NCBI GenBank assembly: GCA_006226775.1 | Contig: SBGD01000061.1 | Span: forward strand, 18,875 to 82,874 | DNA: 64,000 nucleotides | Origin: Paracoccaceae bacterium | Lineage (GTDB): Bacteria > Pseudomonadota > Alphaproteobacteria > Rhodobacterales > Rhodobacteraceae | Reading direction: 5' to 3' | In this document: piece by piece, positions 9,924 through 18,963 of the stretch | How the letters are laid out: each line of letters begins with the position of its first letter | Position numbering within the stretch: the stretch's first letter is position 1 | The notes under the pieces: generated by a model | Database searches by the model: none | What the model was told of the DNA's origin: nothing | The model's input: only the letters and a program-made list of their open reading frames with translations | Made by a program: the position numbers and the translations under genes

Positions 9924-10730
9924 ATGCGCGGCAAGTTGGCAATCCTGGCCGGGGGCGGCGCCATGCCGGCGGCGCTGGCCCGGGCCCATCCCGACGCGCT
10001 CTGCGTCACCTTCGAGAACGTGGCGGCGGCGATCCCCCGGGTCGATGCCCACTACCCTCTCGAAGCCTTCGGCGGCTTTCTCGACGACCTTGCGGCGCGC
10101 GGCGTGGGCCGGGTGGTGCTGGCCGGCGAGATCGGACGGCCGCCGCTCGATCCGGCGAAGTTCGATGCCTTCATGGTGCGGCTCGGCCCGCGCCTTCTTG
10201 GCGCCTTGCAGGGCGGCGACGATGCGCTGGCGCGGCTGGTGATCTCGGTCTTCGAGGAACAGGGGATCGAGGTGCTGGGCGCGCATGAGCTGCTGCCCGA
10301 GCTGACCGCCGCGCCCGGGCTGCTGGCCGGGGCAGAACCCTCCGCGCGCAACCGCGCCGACATCGACCGGGCCACCGACATCCTGCTGGCGCTCTCGCCT
10401 TTGGACGTGGGGCAGGGCGCGGTGGTGGCCAATGGCCTGGTGCTGGGGATCGAGACCCAGCAGGGCACCGATGCCATGCTGCGCTTTGTCGCCGACACCC
10501 CCGAGAGCCTGCGCGGCACGAGCGGCGGCGTGCTGGTGAAACGGCCCAAGCAGGGCCAGGACCTGCGCGTCGACATGCCCGCCATCGGCCCCGACACCAT
10601 CGACGGCGCCCGCAAGGCCGGTCTCGACGGTCTCGTCATTGCCGCGCGGCGGGTGGTGCTGATCGAGCGTGACCGGCTGATCCGCGCCGCCGAGGCCGCC
10701 GGGATCTTCATCTTTGCCGAAGACCTCTGA
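9924..10730 (+). CDS. lpxI: UDP-2,3-diacylglucosamine pyrophosphatase, LpxI type
   Basis: 268 residues beginning MRGKLAILAGGGAMP. It belongs to the LpxI (DUF1009) family, which replaces LpxH in alphaproteobacteria and forms lipid X from UDP-2,3-diacyl-GlcN. The C-terminal half contains the conserved GTDAMLRF and VKRPKQGQDLRVDMPAIGP segments. Placement between lpxA and lpxB supports the assignment. Confidence 0.94.
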   Translation: MRGKLAILAGGGAMPAALARAHPDALCVTFENVAAAIPRVDAHYPLEAFGGFLDDLAARGVGRVVLAGEIGRPPLDPAKFDAFMVRLGPRLLGALQGGDDALARLVISVFEEQGIEVLGAHELLPELTAAPGLLAGAEPSARNRADIDRATDILLALSPLDVGQGAVVANGLVLGIETQQGTDAMLRFVADTPESLRGTSGGVLVKRPKQGQDLRVDMPAIGPDTIDGARKAGLDGLVIAARRVVLIERDRLIRAAEAAGIFIFAEDL

Positions 10731-10731
10731 G

Positions 10732-11901
10732 ATGCGCATCTTCCTGATCGCCGGAGAGCCCTCGGGCGACAAGCTGGGGGCGGCGCTGATGGCGGGGTTC
10801 CGCAAGATCTTGCCGGACACCGAGGTCGAGTTCATCGGCGTCGGCGGGCCGCGGATGGAGGAGGCGGGGCTGGCCTCGATCTTTCCGATGGACGAGATCA
10901 GCGTCATGGGCGTGACCGAGATCCTGTCGCAATACCGCGCGCTGAAGGCGCGCGTGGTCGAGGCGGCAGAGGCGGCAGTGGCGGCGCGGCCGGATGTGCT
11001 GATCACCATCGACCTGCCCGAGTTCTGCCTGCGGGTGGCGAAGATCGTGAAGGCCAAAAGCGACATCCGCACGGTGCATTACGTGGCGCCCACGGTCTGG
11101 GCCTGGCGGCCCGGGCGGGCGAAGAAGATGGCGCGCCATGTCGATCACGTGCTGGCGCTTTTTCCCTTCGAGCCGCCCTATATGCAGGCGGCGGGCATGG
11201 CCTGCGATTTCACCGGGCATCCGGTGGTCACCGACCCGGTGGCCAGCGATGCCGAGGCCGAGGCCTTCCGCCAGCGGCACGGGCTGGGCGCGGCGCCCTG
11301 CCTGCTGGTCCTGCCCGGCTCGCGGCGCAGCGAGGTCACGCGGCTGGGCCCGGTCTTTGGCGAGACCCTGCGCACGGTCTGCGCCGCGCGGCCCGACCTG
11401 AGGCTGATCGTGCCTGCCGCCGGGCCGGTGGTGGCGCTGGTGCGCGCGGTCAGCGCGGATTGGCCCGGGGCGCCGCTCCTGCTCGATGGCGCGGCCGAGG
11501 GCGCGCAGGCCGAGAAACGCGCGGGTTTTCGCGCCGCGGACCTGGCGCTGGCGGCCTCGGGGACGGTCTCGCTGGAGCTGGCGGCCTCGGACACGCCGAT
11601 GGTGGTGGCCTATGACATGGGCTGGCTGTCGCGCCAGATCATCCCGCGGCTCTTGCGCACCGACTCGGTCAACCTGGTCAACCTGGTCTCCGGGACCCGC
11701 GTGGTGCCGGAGTTCATCGGCACCCGCTGCGTCCCGGCGGATATCGCCGACGCGGTGCTGGCGCTGGCCGAGGCGCCCGAAAACCAGAGTGCCGCCATGC
11801 GGCTGACCATGGAGCGGCTGGGGCTGGGGCAGGACCCCCCGGGCGAACGCGCGGCGCGGGCGGTTCTCGACCGTCTGCCGGGGGCACCCCGCCACAATTG
11901 A
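10732..11901 (+). CDS. lpxB: Lipid-A-disaccharide synthase
   Basis: 389 residues. It joins lipid X to UDP-diacylglucosamine. N-terminal MRIFLIAGEPSGDKLG and HYVAPTVWAWRPGRAK are typical of this GT19 family, as are LPGSRRSEV and the later ASGTVSLELA. The ATG at 10732, one base after the lpxI stop, is preferred over the upstream frame that overlaps lpxI. It is the last gene of the envelope operon. Confidence 0.97.
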   Translation: MRIFLIAGEPSGDKLGAALMAGFRKILPDTEVEFIGVGGPRMEEAGLASIFPMDEISVMGVTEILSQYRALKARVVEAAEAAVAARPDVLITIDLPEFCLRVAKIVKAKSDIRTVHYVAPTVWAWRPGRAKKMARHVDHVLALFPFEPPYMQAAGMACDFTGHPVVTDPVASDAEAEAFRQRHGLGAAPCLLVLPGSRRSEVTRLGPVFGETLRTVCAARPDLRLIVPAAGPVVALVRAVSADWPGAPLLLDGAAEGAQAEKRAGFRAADLALAASGTVSLELAASDTPMVVAYDMGWLSRQIIPRLLRTDSVNLVNLVSGTRVVPEFIGTRCVPADIADAVLALAEAPENQSAAMRLTMERLGLGQDPPGERAARAVLDRLPGAPRHN

Positions 11902-11902
11902 A

Positions 11903-11937
11903 AACGCCGCCCCGGGGGACCGGAGCGGCGCTTTTTC
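11903..11937. terminator. Terminator between lpxB and the convergent IalB-family gene
   Basis: CGCCGC (11905-11910) pairs with GCGGCG (11925-11930). It is followed by CTTTTTC on the plus strand and preceded by AAAA, which becomes T-rich on the minus strand. It could stop both genes. Confidence 0.7.
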
Positions 11938-11952
11938 ACACGTCGCAGGACG

Positions 11953-12561
11953 CTACTGGTCCAGCACGCTGGCCTTGTCGAAGCCCGCGGTAAAGCCCTT
12001 GAGCGACATGGTCGAACTCACGATCTGGTCCGGCGCGGCATAGGGGCGGATCATCACCTTGGCGGCGACCCCGCGCTTGTAGCTGGCGATATCCTCGGCG
12101 GTCAGGCCGATGCGCGCGAAACATCCCTGGCGGTTGCAGAAGGAGAACGGGTAGCTCTTGGGCTGGCCATTGTCGACCGCAATGCCAAGCTGGCCGGTGA
12201 GCAGGGTTTCCAAGGGCACGATGATCGTCGCCCCGGCGGGCAGCTTGTTGCCCTCGGGCAGGCGGAACATCGAGATCTCGGCCAGCGGATTGCCGTTTTC
12301 CTCTTTCAGCAACTGGTAGAGCTGGCAGGGGTCGTCCTCGGGGTTTTCGGTGCGAATGCAGCGCAGTTCCCAGTCGCCGATCGGCTCTCTGACATAGGTC
12401 TGGCCAAGCTGCGGCTGGTCGTCGGGCGTTTCGCCCACGGCCAGCTGATCCTCGATCGCCGTTTCCGGGGCCTCCTCGGCGGCGGCGTCGTCCTGCGCGT
12501 AAACCGGCGCGGACAGGGCAATCAGGGCGATCAAAGGAAGAAAGGAAAGAAATCTGGGCAT
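11953..12561 (-). CDS. Invasion-associated locus B (IalB) family secreted protein
   Basis: 202 residues with a signal peptide (MPRFLSFLPLIALIALSAPVYAQ) and an acidic linker. The IalB-type domain contains GDWELRCIRTENPEDDPCQ, FSFCNRQGCFARIGL and MSLKGFTAGFDK, including the conserved cysteines. The family is named from Bartonella, but it is widespread in free-living alphaproteobacteria as periplasmic or envelope proteins of unclear role. A promoter-like TTGACA lies 140 bp upstream of the start codon. Confidence 0.85.
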   Translation of the reverse strand: MPRFLSFLPLIALIALSAPVYAQDDAAAEEAPETAIEDQLAVGETPDDQPQLGQTYVREPIGDWELRCIRTENPEDDPCQLYQLLKEENGNPLAEISMFRLPEGNKLPAGATIIVPLETLLTGQLGIAVDNGQPKSYPFSFCNRQGCFARIGLTAEDIASYKRGVAAKVMIRPYAAPDQIVSSTMSLKGFTAGFDKASVLDQ

Positions 12562-12676
12562 CAGGCCCCCCTTTGTGGTTTGTCGTCTTGCGATGCATCG
12601 CCTGCATCCATCGGACGGCGATTATCACGACTTGCCGCCAGTGTCAGGATCTTTGTCCCGGGCGGCGTCGCGGAGA

Positions 12677-12705
12677 ATGTGCATTTTTCCGTGAAGCCCT
12701 GTCAA
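12677..12705 (-). promoter_or_regulatory. Sigma70-like promoter for the IalB-family gene
   Basis: On the minus strand TTGACA (12705-12700) is followed after 17 nt by CACATT (12682-12677). The -35 box is perfect and the -10 is moderate. The distance to the IalB start codon leaves a leader of about 110 nt. Confidence 0.45.
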
Positions 12706-12739
12706 CGGGGTCGCAGAGGTCCGGGCCAAACCCTTGGGG

Positions 12740-12826
12740 CGCAAAAGAAAAGAGGCCGGAAATCCGGCCTCTTCCCCATTTTCTTGCTCCCCGTCGGACT
12801 GGCCGACTTAGTCATTGCCGGGACGC
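12740..12826 (-). ncRNA. Candidate small RNA or leader with terminator (minus strand)
   Basis: Reading leftward, a 10-bp palindromic stem (arms 12751-12760 and 12763-12772) is followed by TTTTCTTTT, a good terminator for minus-strand transcription. No recognisable minus-strand gene lies upstream of it. A short GTCGG/CCGAC hairpin and a weak promoter (TTGACC, 17 nt, TAGCGT) lie within 90 bp. The transcript would be about 80-90 nt. The evidence is structural only. The stretch from 12706 to 13095 otherwise holds no gene I can support. Confidence 0.3.
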
Positions 12827-12884
12827 TACGAATATTTTCGGCATCGGTCAACAGCCAAGATCTCACTTTTTCGGACTCTGGCTG

Positions 12885-12910
12885 AAAGCGCTTTGAACGG
12901 TAGCGCTACC
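12885..12910. promoter_or_regulatory. Two adjacent perfect palindromes (LacI-type operator look)
   Basis: AAAGCGCTTT (12885-12894) and GGTAGCGCTACC (12899-12910) share the central AGCGCT. Such palindromes resemble operators of LacI-family repressors. No sugar gene or LacI regulator is adjacent. A second AAAGCGCTTT occurs at 43015-43024. Confidence 0.35.
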
Positions 12911-12920
12911 ATCAACCAGG

Positions 12921-12952
12921 ACGCGAAAAGGGCCGTGCCCGGGGGCACGGCC
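12921..12952 (-). terminator. Strong hairpin with T-rich minus-strand tail
   Basis: GGCCGTGCCC (12931-12940) pairs with GGGCACGGCC (12943-12952). On the minus strand it is followed by CTTTTCGC. It points to leftward transcription from between 12960 and the HerA-like gene, where no gene is visible. Confidence 0.4.
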
Positions 12953-13095
12953 AGTCTGACAGGGAGGAAGTCAGCCCCGAACGGCAGGCCAGGCCCGCCG
13001 CGGGACATTGATGATCATGGCACACAAGGGTTAAGCTTCCCTTGCCGCGATCCATCGGGATCTGCGGTGGGATTTTTCTTGTGGCGGAGAGGTTT

Positions 13096-14634
13096 ATGGA
13101 CGAGATTTTCATCGGCGGCGGCGGCCCGGAACATGGCGAGCCCCAGGGGCTGGCGTTGAAATATGCCAACCGTCACGGGCTGATCGCGGGGGCCACCGGC
13201 ACCGGCAAGACGGTGACGCTGCAGATTCTCGCCGAAGGTTTTTCTTCCGCCGGGGTGCCGGTCTTTCTCTCCGATGTGAAGGGCGACCTGTCGGGTCTGG
13301 CGGCGGCGGGGCGCGCCGATTTCAAGCTGCACCAGGCCTTCATGGACCGCGCCGCCCGGATCGGTTTCGACGATTATGCCTACCGCGCCTTTCCGGTCAC
13401 CTTCTGGGACCTTTTCGGCCAGCAGGGCCATCCGGTGCGCACCACGGTCTCCGAGATGGGGCCGCTGCTGATCGCGCGGCTGCTGGAGCTGTCCGAGGCG
13501 CAGGAGGGCATCCTCAACATCGCCTTCCGGCTGGCCGATGAGCAGGGGCTGCCGCTGCTCGATCTCAAGGACCTGCAGGCGCTGCTGGTCTGGGTGGGCG
13601 AGAACCGCAAGGATCTTGGCCTGCGCTACGGCAATATCTCCACCGCCTCGGTCGGGGCGATCCAGCGGCGGCTCCTGGTGCTCGAGACCCAGGGCGGCGC
13701 CGGGTTCTTTGGCGAACCGGCGCTGGACCTGGGCGACCTGATGGCGGTCGATGCCGCGGGGCAGGGCCGGATCAACATCCTCGCCGCCGATGCGCTGATG
13801 GCGGCGCCGCGGCTCTACGCGACCTTCCTGCTCTGGCTTCTGTCCGAGCTGTTCGAGGAACTGCCCGAGGTGGGCGATCCCGACAAGCCCAAGCTGGTGT
13901 TCTTCTTCGACGAGGCGCATCTGCTGTTCGACGGCGCGCCCGATGCGCTGATCGACAAGGTGGAACAGGTGGCGCGGCTGATCCGCTCCAAGGGGGTGGG
14001 CGTCTATTTCATCACCCAGAACCCCGACGACGTGCCCGAGGACATCCTCGGCCAGCTGGGCAACCGGGTGCAGCACGCGCTGCGCGCCTTCACCGCGCGC
14101 GACCGCAAGGCGCTGCGGCTGGCCGCCGAGACCTACCGCGACAACCCCCGCTTCGACATCGAGGCGGCGATCCGCGAGGTGGGCGTGGGCGAGGCAGTGA
14201 CCTCGATGCTGCAGAAAAAGGGCGTGCCGGGCAAGGCCGAGCGGACGCTGATCCGCCCGCCCTCATCGCAACTCGGGCCCTTGGAGCCTGCGGCGCGGCG
14301 GGCGGTTCTGGCAGGCTCTCCCGTGGCGGGGAAATACGACCGGGTCGAGGACCGGGTCTCGGCCTACGAGATCCTTGGCCGACGGGCCGAGGAGGCGGCG
14401 CAAGCGGCCGAGGAGGCCGAGCGCCGCGAGCAGGAGGCCGAGATGGCCGAGCGCGAGTACCGCGCTGGGCGGCGCTATTCCGGCAAGCGCGTGACCCGCT
14501 CGACCTCGCGCCGGGCATCGCGCGACGAGAGCTTCGGCGAGGCCATGGCAGAGGTGGTGATGAAGGAACTCAAGGGCACCACCGGGCGGCGGATCGTGCG
14601 CGGAATCCTGGGCGGGCTGTTCAAGGGGCGGTAG
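13096..14634 (+). CDS. HerA-like ATPase of the DUF853/YjgR family
   Basis: 512 residues. A Walker A motif GATGTGKT is at residues 32-39 and a Walker B region [13 protein letters not shown] near residue 270. It also has a conserved [32 protein letters not shown] sensor region. The C-terminal 100 residues are charged and helical ([21 protein letters not shown]) and end in a basic segment. The family is related to HerA/FtsK DNA translocases, but its cellular role is unsettled. The ATG at 13096 is preferred, with GGAGAGG upstream; an in-frame start at 13042 is possible. Confidence 0.85.
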   Translation: MDEIFIGGGGPEHGEPQGLALKYANRHGLIAGATGTGKTVTLQILAEGFSSAGVPVFLSDVKGDLSGLAAAGRADFKLHQAFMDRAARIGFDDYAYRAFPVTFWDLFGQQGHPVRTTVSEMGPLLIARLLELSEAQEGILNIAFRLADEQGLPLLDLKDLQALLVWVGENRKDLGLRYGNISTASVGAIQRRLLVLETQGGAGFFGEPALDLGDLMAVDAAGQGRINILAADALMAAPRLYATFLLWLLSELFEELPEVGDPDKPKLVFFFDEAHLLFDGAPDALIDKVEQVARLIRSKGVGVYFITQNPDDVPEDILGQLGNRVQHALRAFTARDRKALRLAAETYRDNPRFDIEAAIREVGVGEAVTSMLQKKGVPGKAERTLIRPPSSQLGPLEPAARRAVLAGSPVAGKYDRVEDRVSAYEILGRRAEEAAQAAEEAERREQEAEMAEREYRAGRRYSGKRVTRSTSRRASRDESFGEAMAEVVMKELKGTTGRRIVRGILGGLFKGR

Positions 14635-14652
14635 AAGGGTGTCCCGCGCGCC

Positions 14653-14714
14653 CCGGACGTGATCCGGGGCCTCTTGGCAAGCTTGCGATGAGGTCCCGGA
14701 TCACGTCCGGGACG
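14653..14714. repeat. Long inverted repeat between convergent genes
   Basis: Two 23-nt arms (14653-14675 and 14692-14714) are complementary with about two mismatches, around the core GGACGTGATCCGGG, separated by 16 nt. Each arm is itself partly palindromic. It sits between the HerA-like gene (+) and livM (-). It probably acts as a bidirectional terminator, or is a member of a dispersed repeat family. Confidence 0.65.
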
Positions 14715-14748
14715 GGCAAAACCCATGCCGACCGGTCTTGCCTGCGCC

Positions 14749-16053
14749 TCACCGCTCGGGCAGCAACCCCTGTGGCGCGAACCGCAGCACCACCAGCAGG
14801 ATCACCCCCATGGTCAAGAGCCGCATATGCGCCACCGAGTTCTGCAGATGCGCCTTCAGCGCCGAGCCATCCGCCATGCCCGCGGTCACCAGGTCCATCA
14901 CCGCCGCGCCGAACGGCTCGACCTGGACCCAGAGGAACCAGATCAGGAAGCCGCCCAGCACCGCGCCGAAATTGTTGCCCGAGCCGCCGACGATCACCAT
15001 CACCCAGATCAGGAAGGTATAGCGCAGCGGCTGGTAGCTCGCCGGTGTCAACTGGCCGTCCAGCGTGGTCATCATCGCACCCGCCACGCCGCAGACCGCC
15101 GAGCCGAGGATGAAGATCTGCAGGTGCCGCGCCGTCACGTCCTTGCCCATGGCCCGCGCCGCCACCTCGTTGTCGCGGATCGCGCGCATCATCCGGCCCC
15201 AGGGCGAGTTCAGCGCCAGTTGCGCCAGCACCAGCACCACGATCAGCACCGCGGCGAACATCGCGCCGTAGAGCAGCTTGACATAGAGCGTCGAGGCCGT
15301 GGTCACGTCCAGCCCCATGCCGGTGACACGCTCGACGAAGGCCGGATCCTGTTGCAGGTCGATCTCGAAGGGCACGGGCCGGGGCAGGCCGATCACGTTC
15401 TTGACCCCGCGCGCCAGCCAGTCCTCGTTCTTGAGCACCGCGACGATGATCTCGGCAATGCCCAGCGTCGCGATGGCCAGGTAGTCCGAGCGCAGCCCCA
15501 GCGCCGTCTTGCCGATCACCCAGGCCGCCGCCGCCGCGAGCACCCCGCCCACCGGCCAGGCCAGCACGATCGGCAGGCCCAGCCCGCCGAGATAGCCGGT
15601 CAGCGCCGGGTTGATGCTCTCGATGGCATCGGTGGCGGGGTCGAGCACCATGCGATAGGCCGCGTAGCCTCCGACCACCACCACCAGCATGATCAGCGCC
15701 CGCAGCCGCCCCTTGGGCATCGCCCGGGTCAGCCAGACCGCCAGTGCAATCGTCGCCACGCCCAGCGCCAGCGCCATCAGCACACCGGCGCCGCCCACCG
15801 CCCAGGCCTCGCGCACCGGCGGCATCGCCACGATCACCGCCGCCAGCCCGCCCAGCGCCACGAAGCCCATGACACCGACGTTGAAAAGCCCGGCAAAGCC
15901 CCATTGCAGGTTCACCCCCAGCGCCATCACCGCCGAGACCAGCCCCATGTTGAGGATCAAGAGCGCCGAGTTCCAGCTCTGGATCACCCCGGTGCCGACG
16001 ATCAACAGCGCCACCAGGGCGAAAAGTCCGACTGCGCGCATGGTCTGGCTCAT
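14749..16053 (-). CDS. livM: Branched-chain amino acid ABC transporter permease LivM
   Basis: 434 residues with about ten hydrophobic segments. It has the LivM-type motifs NLQWGFAGLFNVGVMGF and GVKNVIGLPRP, and the cytoplasmic loop SPWGRMMRAIRDNEVAARAMGKDV that contacts the ATPase. It overlaps livH by 4 nt. With LivH it forms the inner-membrane channel for Leu/Ile/Val or related amides; the exact substrate is not readable. Confidence 0.92.
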   Translation of the reverse strand: MSQTMRAVGLFALVALLIVGTGVIQSWNSALLILNMGLVSAVMALGVNLQWGFAGLFNVGVMGFVALGGLAAVIVAMPPVREAWAVGGAGVLMALALGVATIALAVWLTRAMPKGRLRALIMLVVVVGGYAAYRMVLDPATDAIESINPALTGYLGGLGLPIVLAWPVGGVLAAAAAWVIGKTALGLRSDYLAIATLGIAEIIVAVLKNEDWLARGVKNVIGLPRPVPFEIDLQQDPAFVERVTGMGLDVTTASTLYVKLLYGAMFAAVLIVVLVLAQLALNSPWGRMMRAIRDNEVAARAMGKDVTARHLQIFILGSAVCGVAGAMMTTLDGQLTPASYQPLRYTFLIWVMVIVGGSGNNFGAVLGGFLIWFLWVQVEPFGAAVMDLVTAGMADGSALKAHLQNSVAHMRLLTMGVILLVVLRFAPQGLLPER

Positions 16054-17060
16054 ACCGATTTCCCCTTGAAAAGCCCCGTGGGCTTGACCAGCAGCACGAT
16101 CACCAGGATCACGAAGCTGACCGCGAACTTGTAATCGGTGCCCAGCAGTTGCAGCAGCCCCTCGGGCTCCATCCCCGCGGGCATCGCGTATTCGGCGACC
16201 TTCTTCCAGGCATAGGTGATGCCGACCTCGGAAAACGCGATCACGAAACCCCCGGCGATGGCGCCCAGCGGCGAGCCGAGGCCACCGACGATGGCGCTGG
16301 CAAAGACCGGCAGCAGAAGCTGGAAATAGGTGAAGGGCTTGAAGGTCTTGTCCAGCCCGTAGAGCGTGCCGGCGATGGTCGCCAGCGCCGCCACGATCAG
16401 CCAGGTGATCATCACCACCCGCTCGGGGTTGATGCCGGAAAGCAGCGCCAGGTCCTCGTTGTCGGAATAGGCGCGCATCGACTTGCCGGTCCGCGTGCGG
16501 TTGAGGAACCAGAACAGCAGCGCCACGGTGATCACCGCCGTCACCACGGTCAAGCCCTGGGTGGTGCGGATCCCGAGCCCCTCTTCGAGGCCGGTCATCT
16601 CCTTGAAGGTGCGCACCGAGATGATGAAGCGCTCGCCATCGGCAAAGCGCTGGTCATCGACGCCGATGATGAAGCGCACCAGGCCATTGTAGACGAACAT
16701 CACCCCCATCGAGACGATCACCAGGATCACCGGCTGGACCTTCTGCGCGCGGTAGAAGCGATAGACCGCGCGGTCGGTCAGCAGCACCAGCGCCATGCAG
16801 CCCAGGATGCCGAAGGGCAGGGCCAGAAGTGCGGTGGGCAGCGGCCCGAGGCTCACCCCCCAGCTTTGCAGCAGCCAGGTCACCAGGATGGTGACCATGG
16901 TGCCGAAGGCCATGGTATCGCCATGGGCGAAGTTGGAAAACCGCAGGATGCCGTAGATCAGCGTCACCCCCAGCGCGCCCAGCGCCAGCTGCGCGCCATA
17001 GGAAATGGCGGGGATCAGGACGAAATTGGAAAGCGCCACGATGGCGTTGAGAAGATCCAT
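16050..17060 (-). CDS. livH: Branched-chain amino acid ABC transporter permease LivH
   Basis: 336 residues, multi-pass. It has the LivH signature ALGVTLIYGILRFSNFAHGD, and a KSMRAYSDNEDLALLSGIN loop for ATPase docking. Its ATG shares one base with the stop codon of the upstream methyltransferase gene (TGATG), so the two are translationally coupled. Confidence 0.92.
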   Translation of the reverse strand: MDLLNAIVALSNFVLIPAISYGAQLALGALGVTLIYGILRFSNFAHGDTMAFGTMVTILVTWLLQSWGVSLGPLPTALLALPFGILGCMALVLLTDRAVYRFYRAQKVQPVILVIVSMGVMFVYNGLVRFIIGVDDQRFADGERFIISVRTFKEMTGLEEGLGIRTTQGLTVVTAVITVALLFWFLNRTRTGKSMRAYSDNEDLALLSGINPERVVMITWLIVAALATIAGTLYGLDKTFKPFTYFQLLLPVFASAIVGGLGSPLGAIAGGFVIAFSEVGITYAWKKVAEYAMPAGMEPEGLLQLLGTDYKFAVSFVILVIVLLVKPTGLFKGKSV

Positions 17061-18055
17061 CAGGCGGCTCCGGTTGGCAGGGGGCGCGCGGCGCCGGGCG
17101 GGTCGGTCACCATCGCGGTGGTGCCGGCATCGGTCTGGCTGCGCGCAGGCCCCGAACGCGCCAGCCAGTCGCGCAGCCGCCCGAAGCGGCGCGGGCGGCG
17201 GCCGACGATGGTCATCGCCCCCCTGCGCGATTGGCAGAAGGCATCGCCGCTGGGCACATAGATCGCATCCGGCCGCAAGGGCGAGGCCTTGGGCGCGAAA
17301 CAGCGCGAGAACACCACCTCACCGCCCGCGGCCTCGACCGCGCGGGTCAGGCTCTCGGGCGTGAAGAAGATGGTATGCGGATCGTGCTGGCCGTTCAGGT
17401 AGAGATAGCTCAGCCCGCCCTGCGGCACCTCGATCAGCAGGTGACCGCCGGGTTTCAGGCTCTCGATCAGCCGGCGCAGGTTGGGGATCAGGTCCTCGAT
17501 CGTCAGGTGCTCGACCGCATGCGAGGCGACGACCGCGTTGAACTTGCCGCGCGGCAGATCCTCGACCGCCTTGAACCGGCGCGCGCCGATATGGCTGAGG
17601 TATTTCTGGCTGTCCTCGTCGGGTTCGAGCGCCGCGCGCTCGGTCGCCTGCGAGACATGCAGCAGATAGCCCGGCCCGCTGCCGAAATCGAGCAGGCTCT
17701 TGACCGGGTTGCCCAGCTCCTCGAGGATCGAGAGCTGGCGCTTGGCGCGGTTGAAATAGCGCCGCAGCCGCGGGCTTTTCTCGCGCTTCTCGTCGGAGAA
17801 ATAGACCTTGGGGTCGATCTGCCGGTCGCCGCGGTTGGTGCGCGAATACTGCTGCTCGTAATAGCCCTCGAGCAGGGCGCGCGCCCCGGCCACGAACCCC
17901 AGCCCGCAATGCGAGCAATAGCGGATCTTGCAGGCGGCAAAGAGCGGCTCCTCGGAGGGATAGAGGCTCTGGTGGGTGACGCTCGCCTGCCCGCAGACCA
18001 CGCAGGGATCGGGCGCGGCAAGCGGGTCGAAGGCGGTAATCTTCTTAGAACACAT
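17060..18055 (-). CDS. Class I SAM-dependent methyltransferase with N-terminal Cys-rich module
   Basis: 331 residues. The N-terminus has paired cysteines (CVVCG near residue 17, CSHCGLGFV near residue 50) like the putative zinc-binding region of Methyltransf_13/14-type enzymes. The SAM motif LLDFGSGPGYLL and AVVASHAVEHL follow, typical of the UbiE/Methyltransf_11 group. The substrate is unknown; sugar or polysaccharide methylation is common for such proteins. The start is the ATG at 18055. It is inserted in the liv operon between livF and livH, with one base of overlap to livH, which is unusual. Confidence 0.8.
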   Translation of the reverse strand: MCSKKITAFDPLAAPDPCVVCGQASVTHQSLYPSEEPLFAACKIRYCSHCGLGFVAGARALLEGYYEQQYSRTNRGDRQIDPKVYFSDEKREKSPRLRRYFNRAKRQLSILEELGNPVKSLLDFGSGPGYLLHVSQATERAALEPDEDSQKYLSHIGARRFKAVEDLPRGKFNAVVASHAVEHLTIEDLIPNLRRLIESLKPGGHLLIEVPQGGLSYLYLNGQHDPHTIFFTPESLTRAVEAAGGEVVFSRCFAPKASPLRPDAIYVPSGDAFCQSRRGAMTIVGRRPRRFGRLRDWLARSGPARSQTDAGTTAMVTDPPGAARPLPTGAA

Positions 18056-18129
18056 GAGGCCGAAATCCCGGGTTGGGGTGGCGTGAAACCGGTGCGTGTG
18101 GCGGGCAGAGGGCTGGCGTGTGGCGCATC

Positions 18130-18843
18130 TCACCCCCCCAGGAAGCTCTGGCGCACCTCGGGATCGGCCAGCAGTTCCTCGCCGGTCCCGGTATGGGCAT
18201 TGCGCCCCTGCACCAGCACATAGCCCTTGTCGGCAATGGCCAGCGCCTGGCGCGCGTTCTGTTCCACCATCAGGATCGAGATGCCGGTGCGCGCCACCTC
18301 GATGATGCGGTCGAACAATTCGTCCATCACGATGGGCGACACCCCGGCGGTCGGCTCGTCGAGCATCAGCACCTGCGGCCGGGTCATCAGCGCCCGGCCC
18401 ACCGCCACCTGCTGGCGCTGGCCGCCGGAGAGCTCGCCCGCCGCCTGGCGGCGCTTTTCCTTGAGGATGGGAAACAGGTCATAGACCTGCGCCATGGTGC
18501 CGGAAATGTCGTCGGCGCGGATGAAGGCGCCCATCTCGAGGTTTTCCTCCACCGTCAACGAGGTGAAGATGTTCGAGGTCTGCGGCACGAAGCCCATGCC
18601 GCGCGCCACCCGGTCCTGCGGGCTGAGTGCGGTGATGTCCTGTCCGTCCAGACGCACCGCGCCCGAGCGTACGTCGAGCATGCCGAAGACCGCCTTCATC
18701 GCCGTCGACTTGCCCGCGCCATTGGGCCCGACGATCACCGCGATCTGGCCCTTGTCGACCGCAATGGTGCATTCGTGCAGGATATCCGGCCCCTTGCCAT
18801 AGCCGCCGGTCATGGCATCGCCGATCAGGAATGGTTCAGCCAA
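18130..18843 (-). CDS. livF: Branched-chain amino acid ABC transporter ATPase LivF
   Basis: About 237 residues. Walker A is GPNGAGKST, the signature ELSGGQRQQVAVGRAL and Walker B VLMLDEPTAG. It ends in a LivF-like EELLADPEVRQSFLGG. A TTG at 18843 preceded by AAGGGG gives the normal length; an ATG at 18891 would add 16 residues that overlap a repeated element. Cotranscribed with livG upstream. Confidence 0.9.
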   Translation of the reverse strand: MAEPFLIGDAMTGGYGKGPDILHECTIAVDKGQIAVIVGPNGAGKSTAMKAVFGMLDVRSGAVRLDGQDITALSPQDRVARGMGFVPQTSNIFTSLTVEENLEMGAFIRADDISGTMAQVYDLFPILKEKRRQAAGELSGGQRQQVAVGRALMTRPQVLMLDEPTAGVSPIVMDELFDRIIEVARTGISILMVEQNARQALAIADKGYVLVQGRNAHTGTGEELLADPEVRQSFLGG

Positions 18844-18907
18844 GCGCCAGCCCCTTCTTCTCGTTGAAAATTCGCCTCTCGACGGATCCACCGATCAGCC
18901 CGTCGAA

Positions 18908-18953
18908 CGGCCCGGTGCCCGCCGCGAAGAAAGCCCGCAAGGGCTTGATGAGC
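18908..18953 (-). repeat. Copy 1 of a 46-nt dispersed repeat (livG-livF spacer)
   Basis: Read on the minus strand this 46-nt stretch aligns without gaps to the plus strand at 36671-36716, with only a handful of mismatches by eye. Its core AAGCCCTTGCGGGCTT is an inverted repeat followed by T-rich sequence, so it may attenuate transcription between livG and livF. Confidence 0.55.
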
Positions 18954-18963
18954 CGCGCCCGCG

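Noticed and set aside
12580..13008. Short open frames on both strands in the spacer before the HerA-like gene
   Set aside because: They run through palindromic hairpins, have no convincing ribosome sites and no recognisable sequence.
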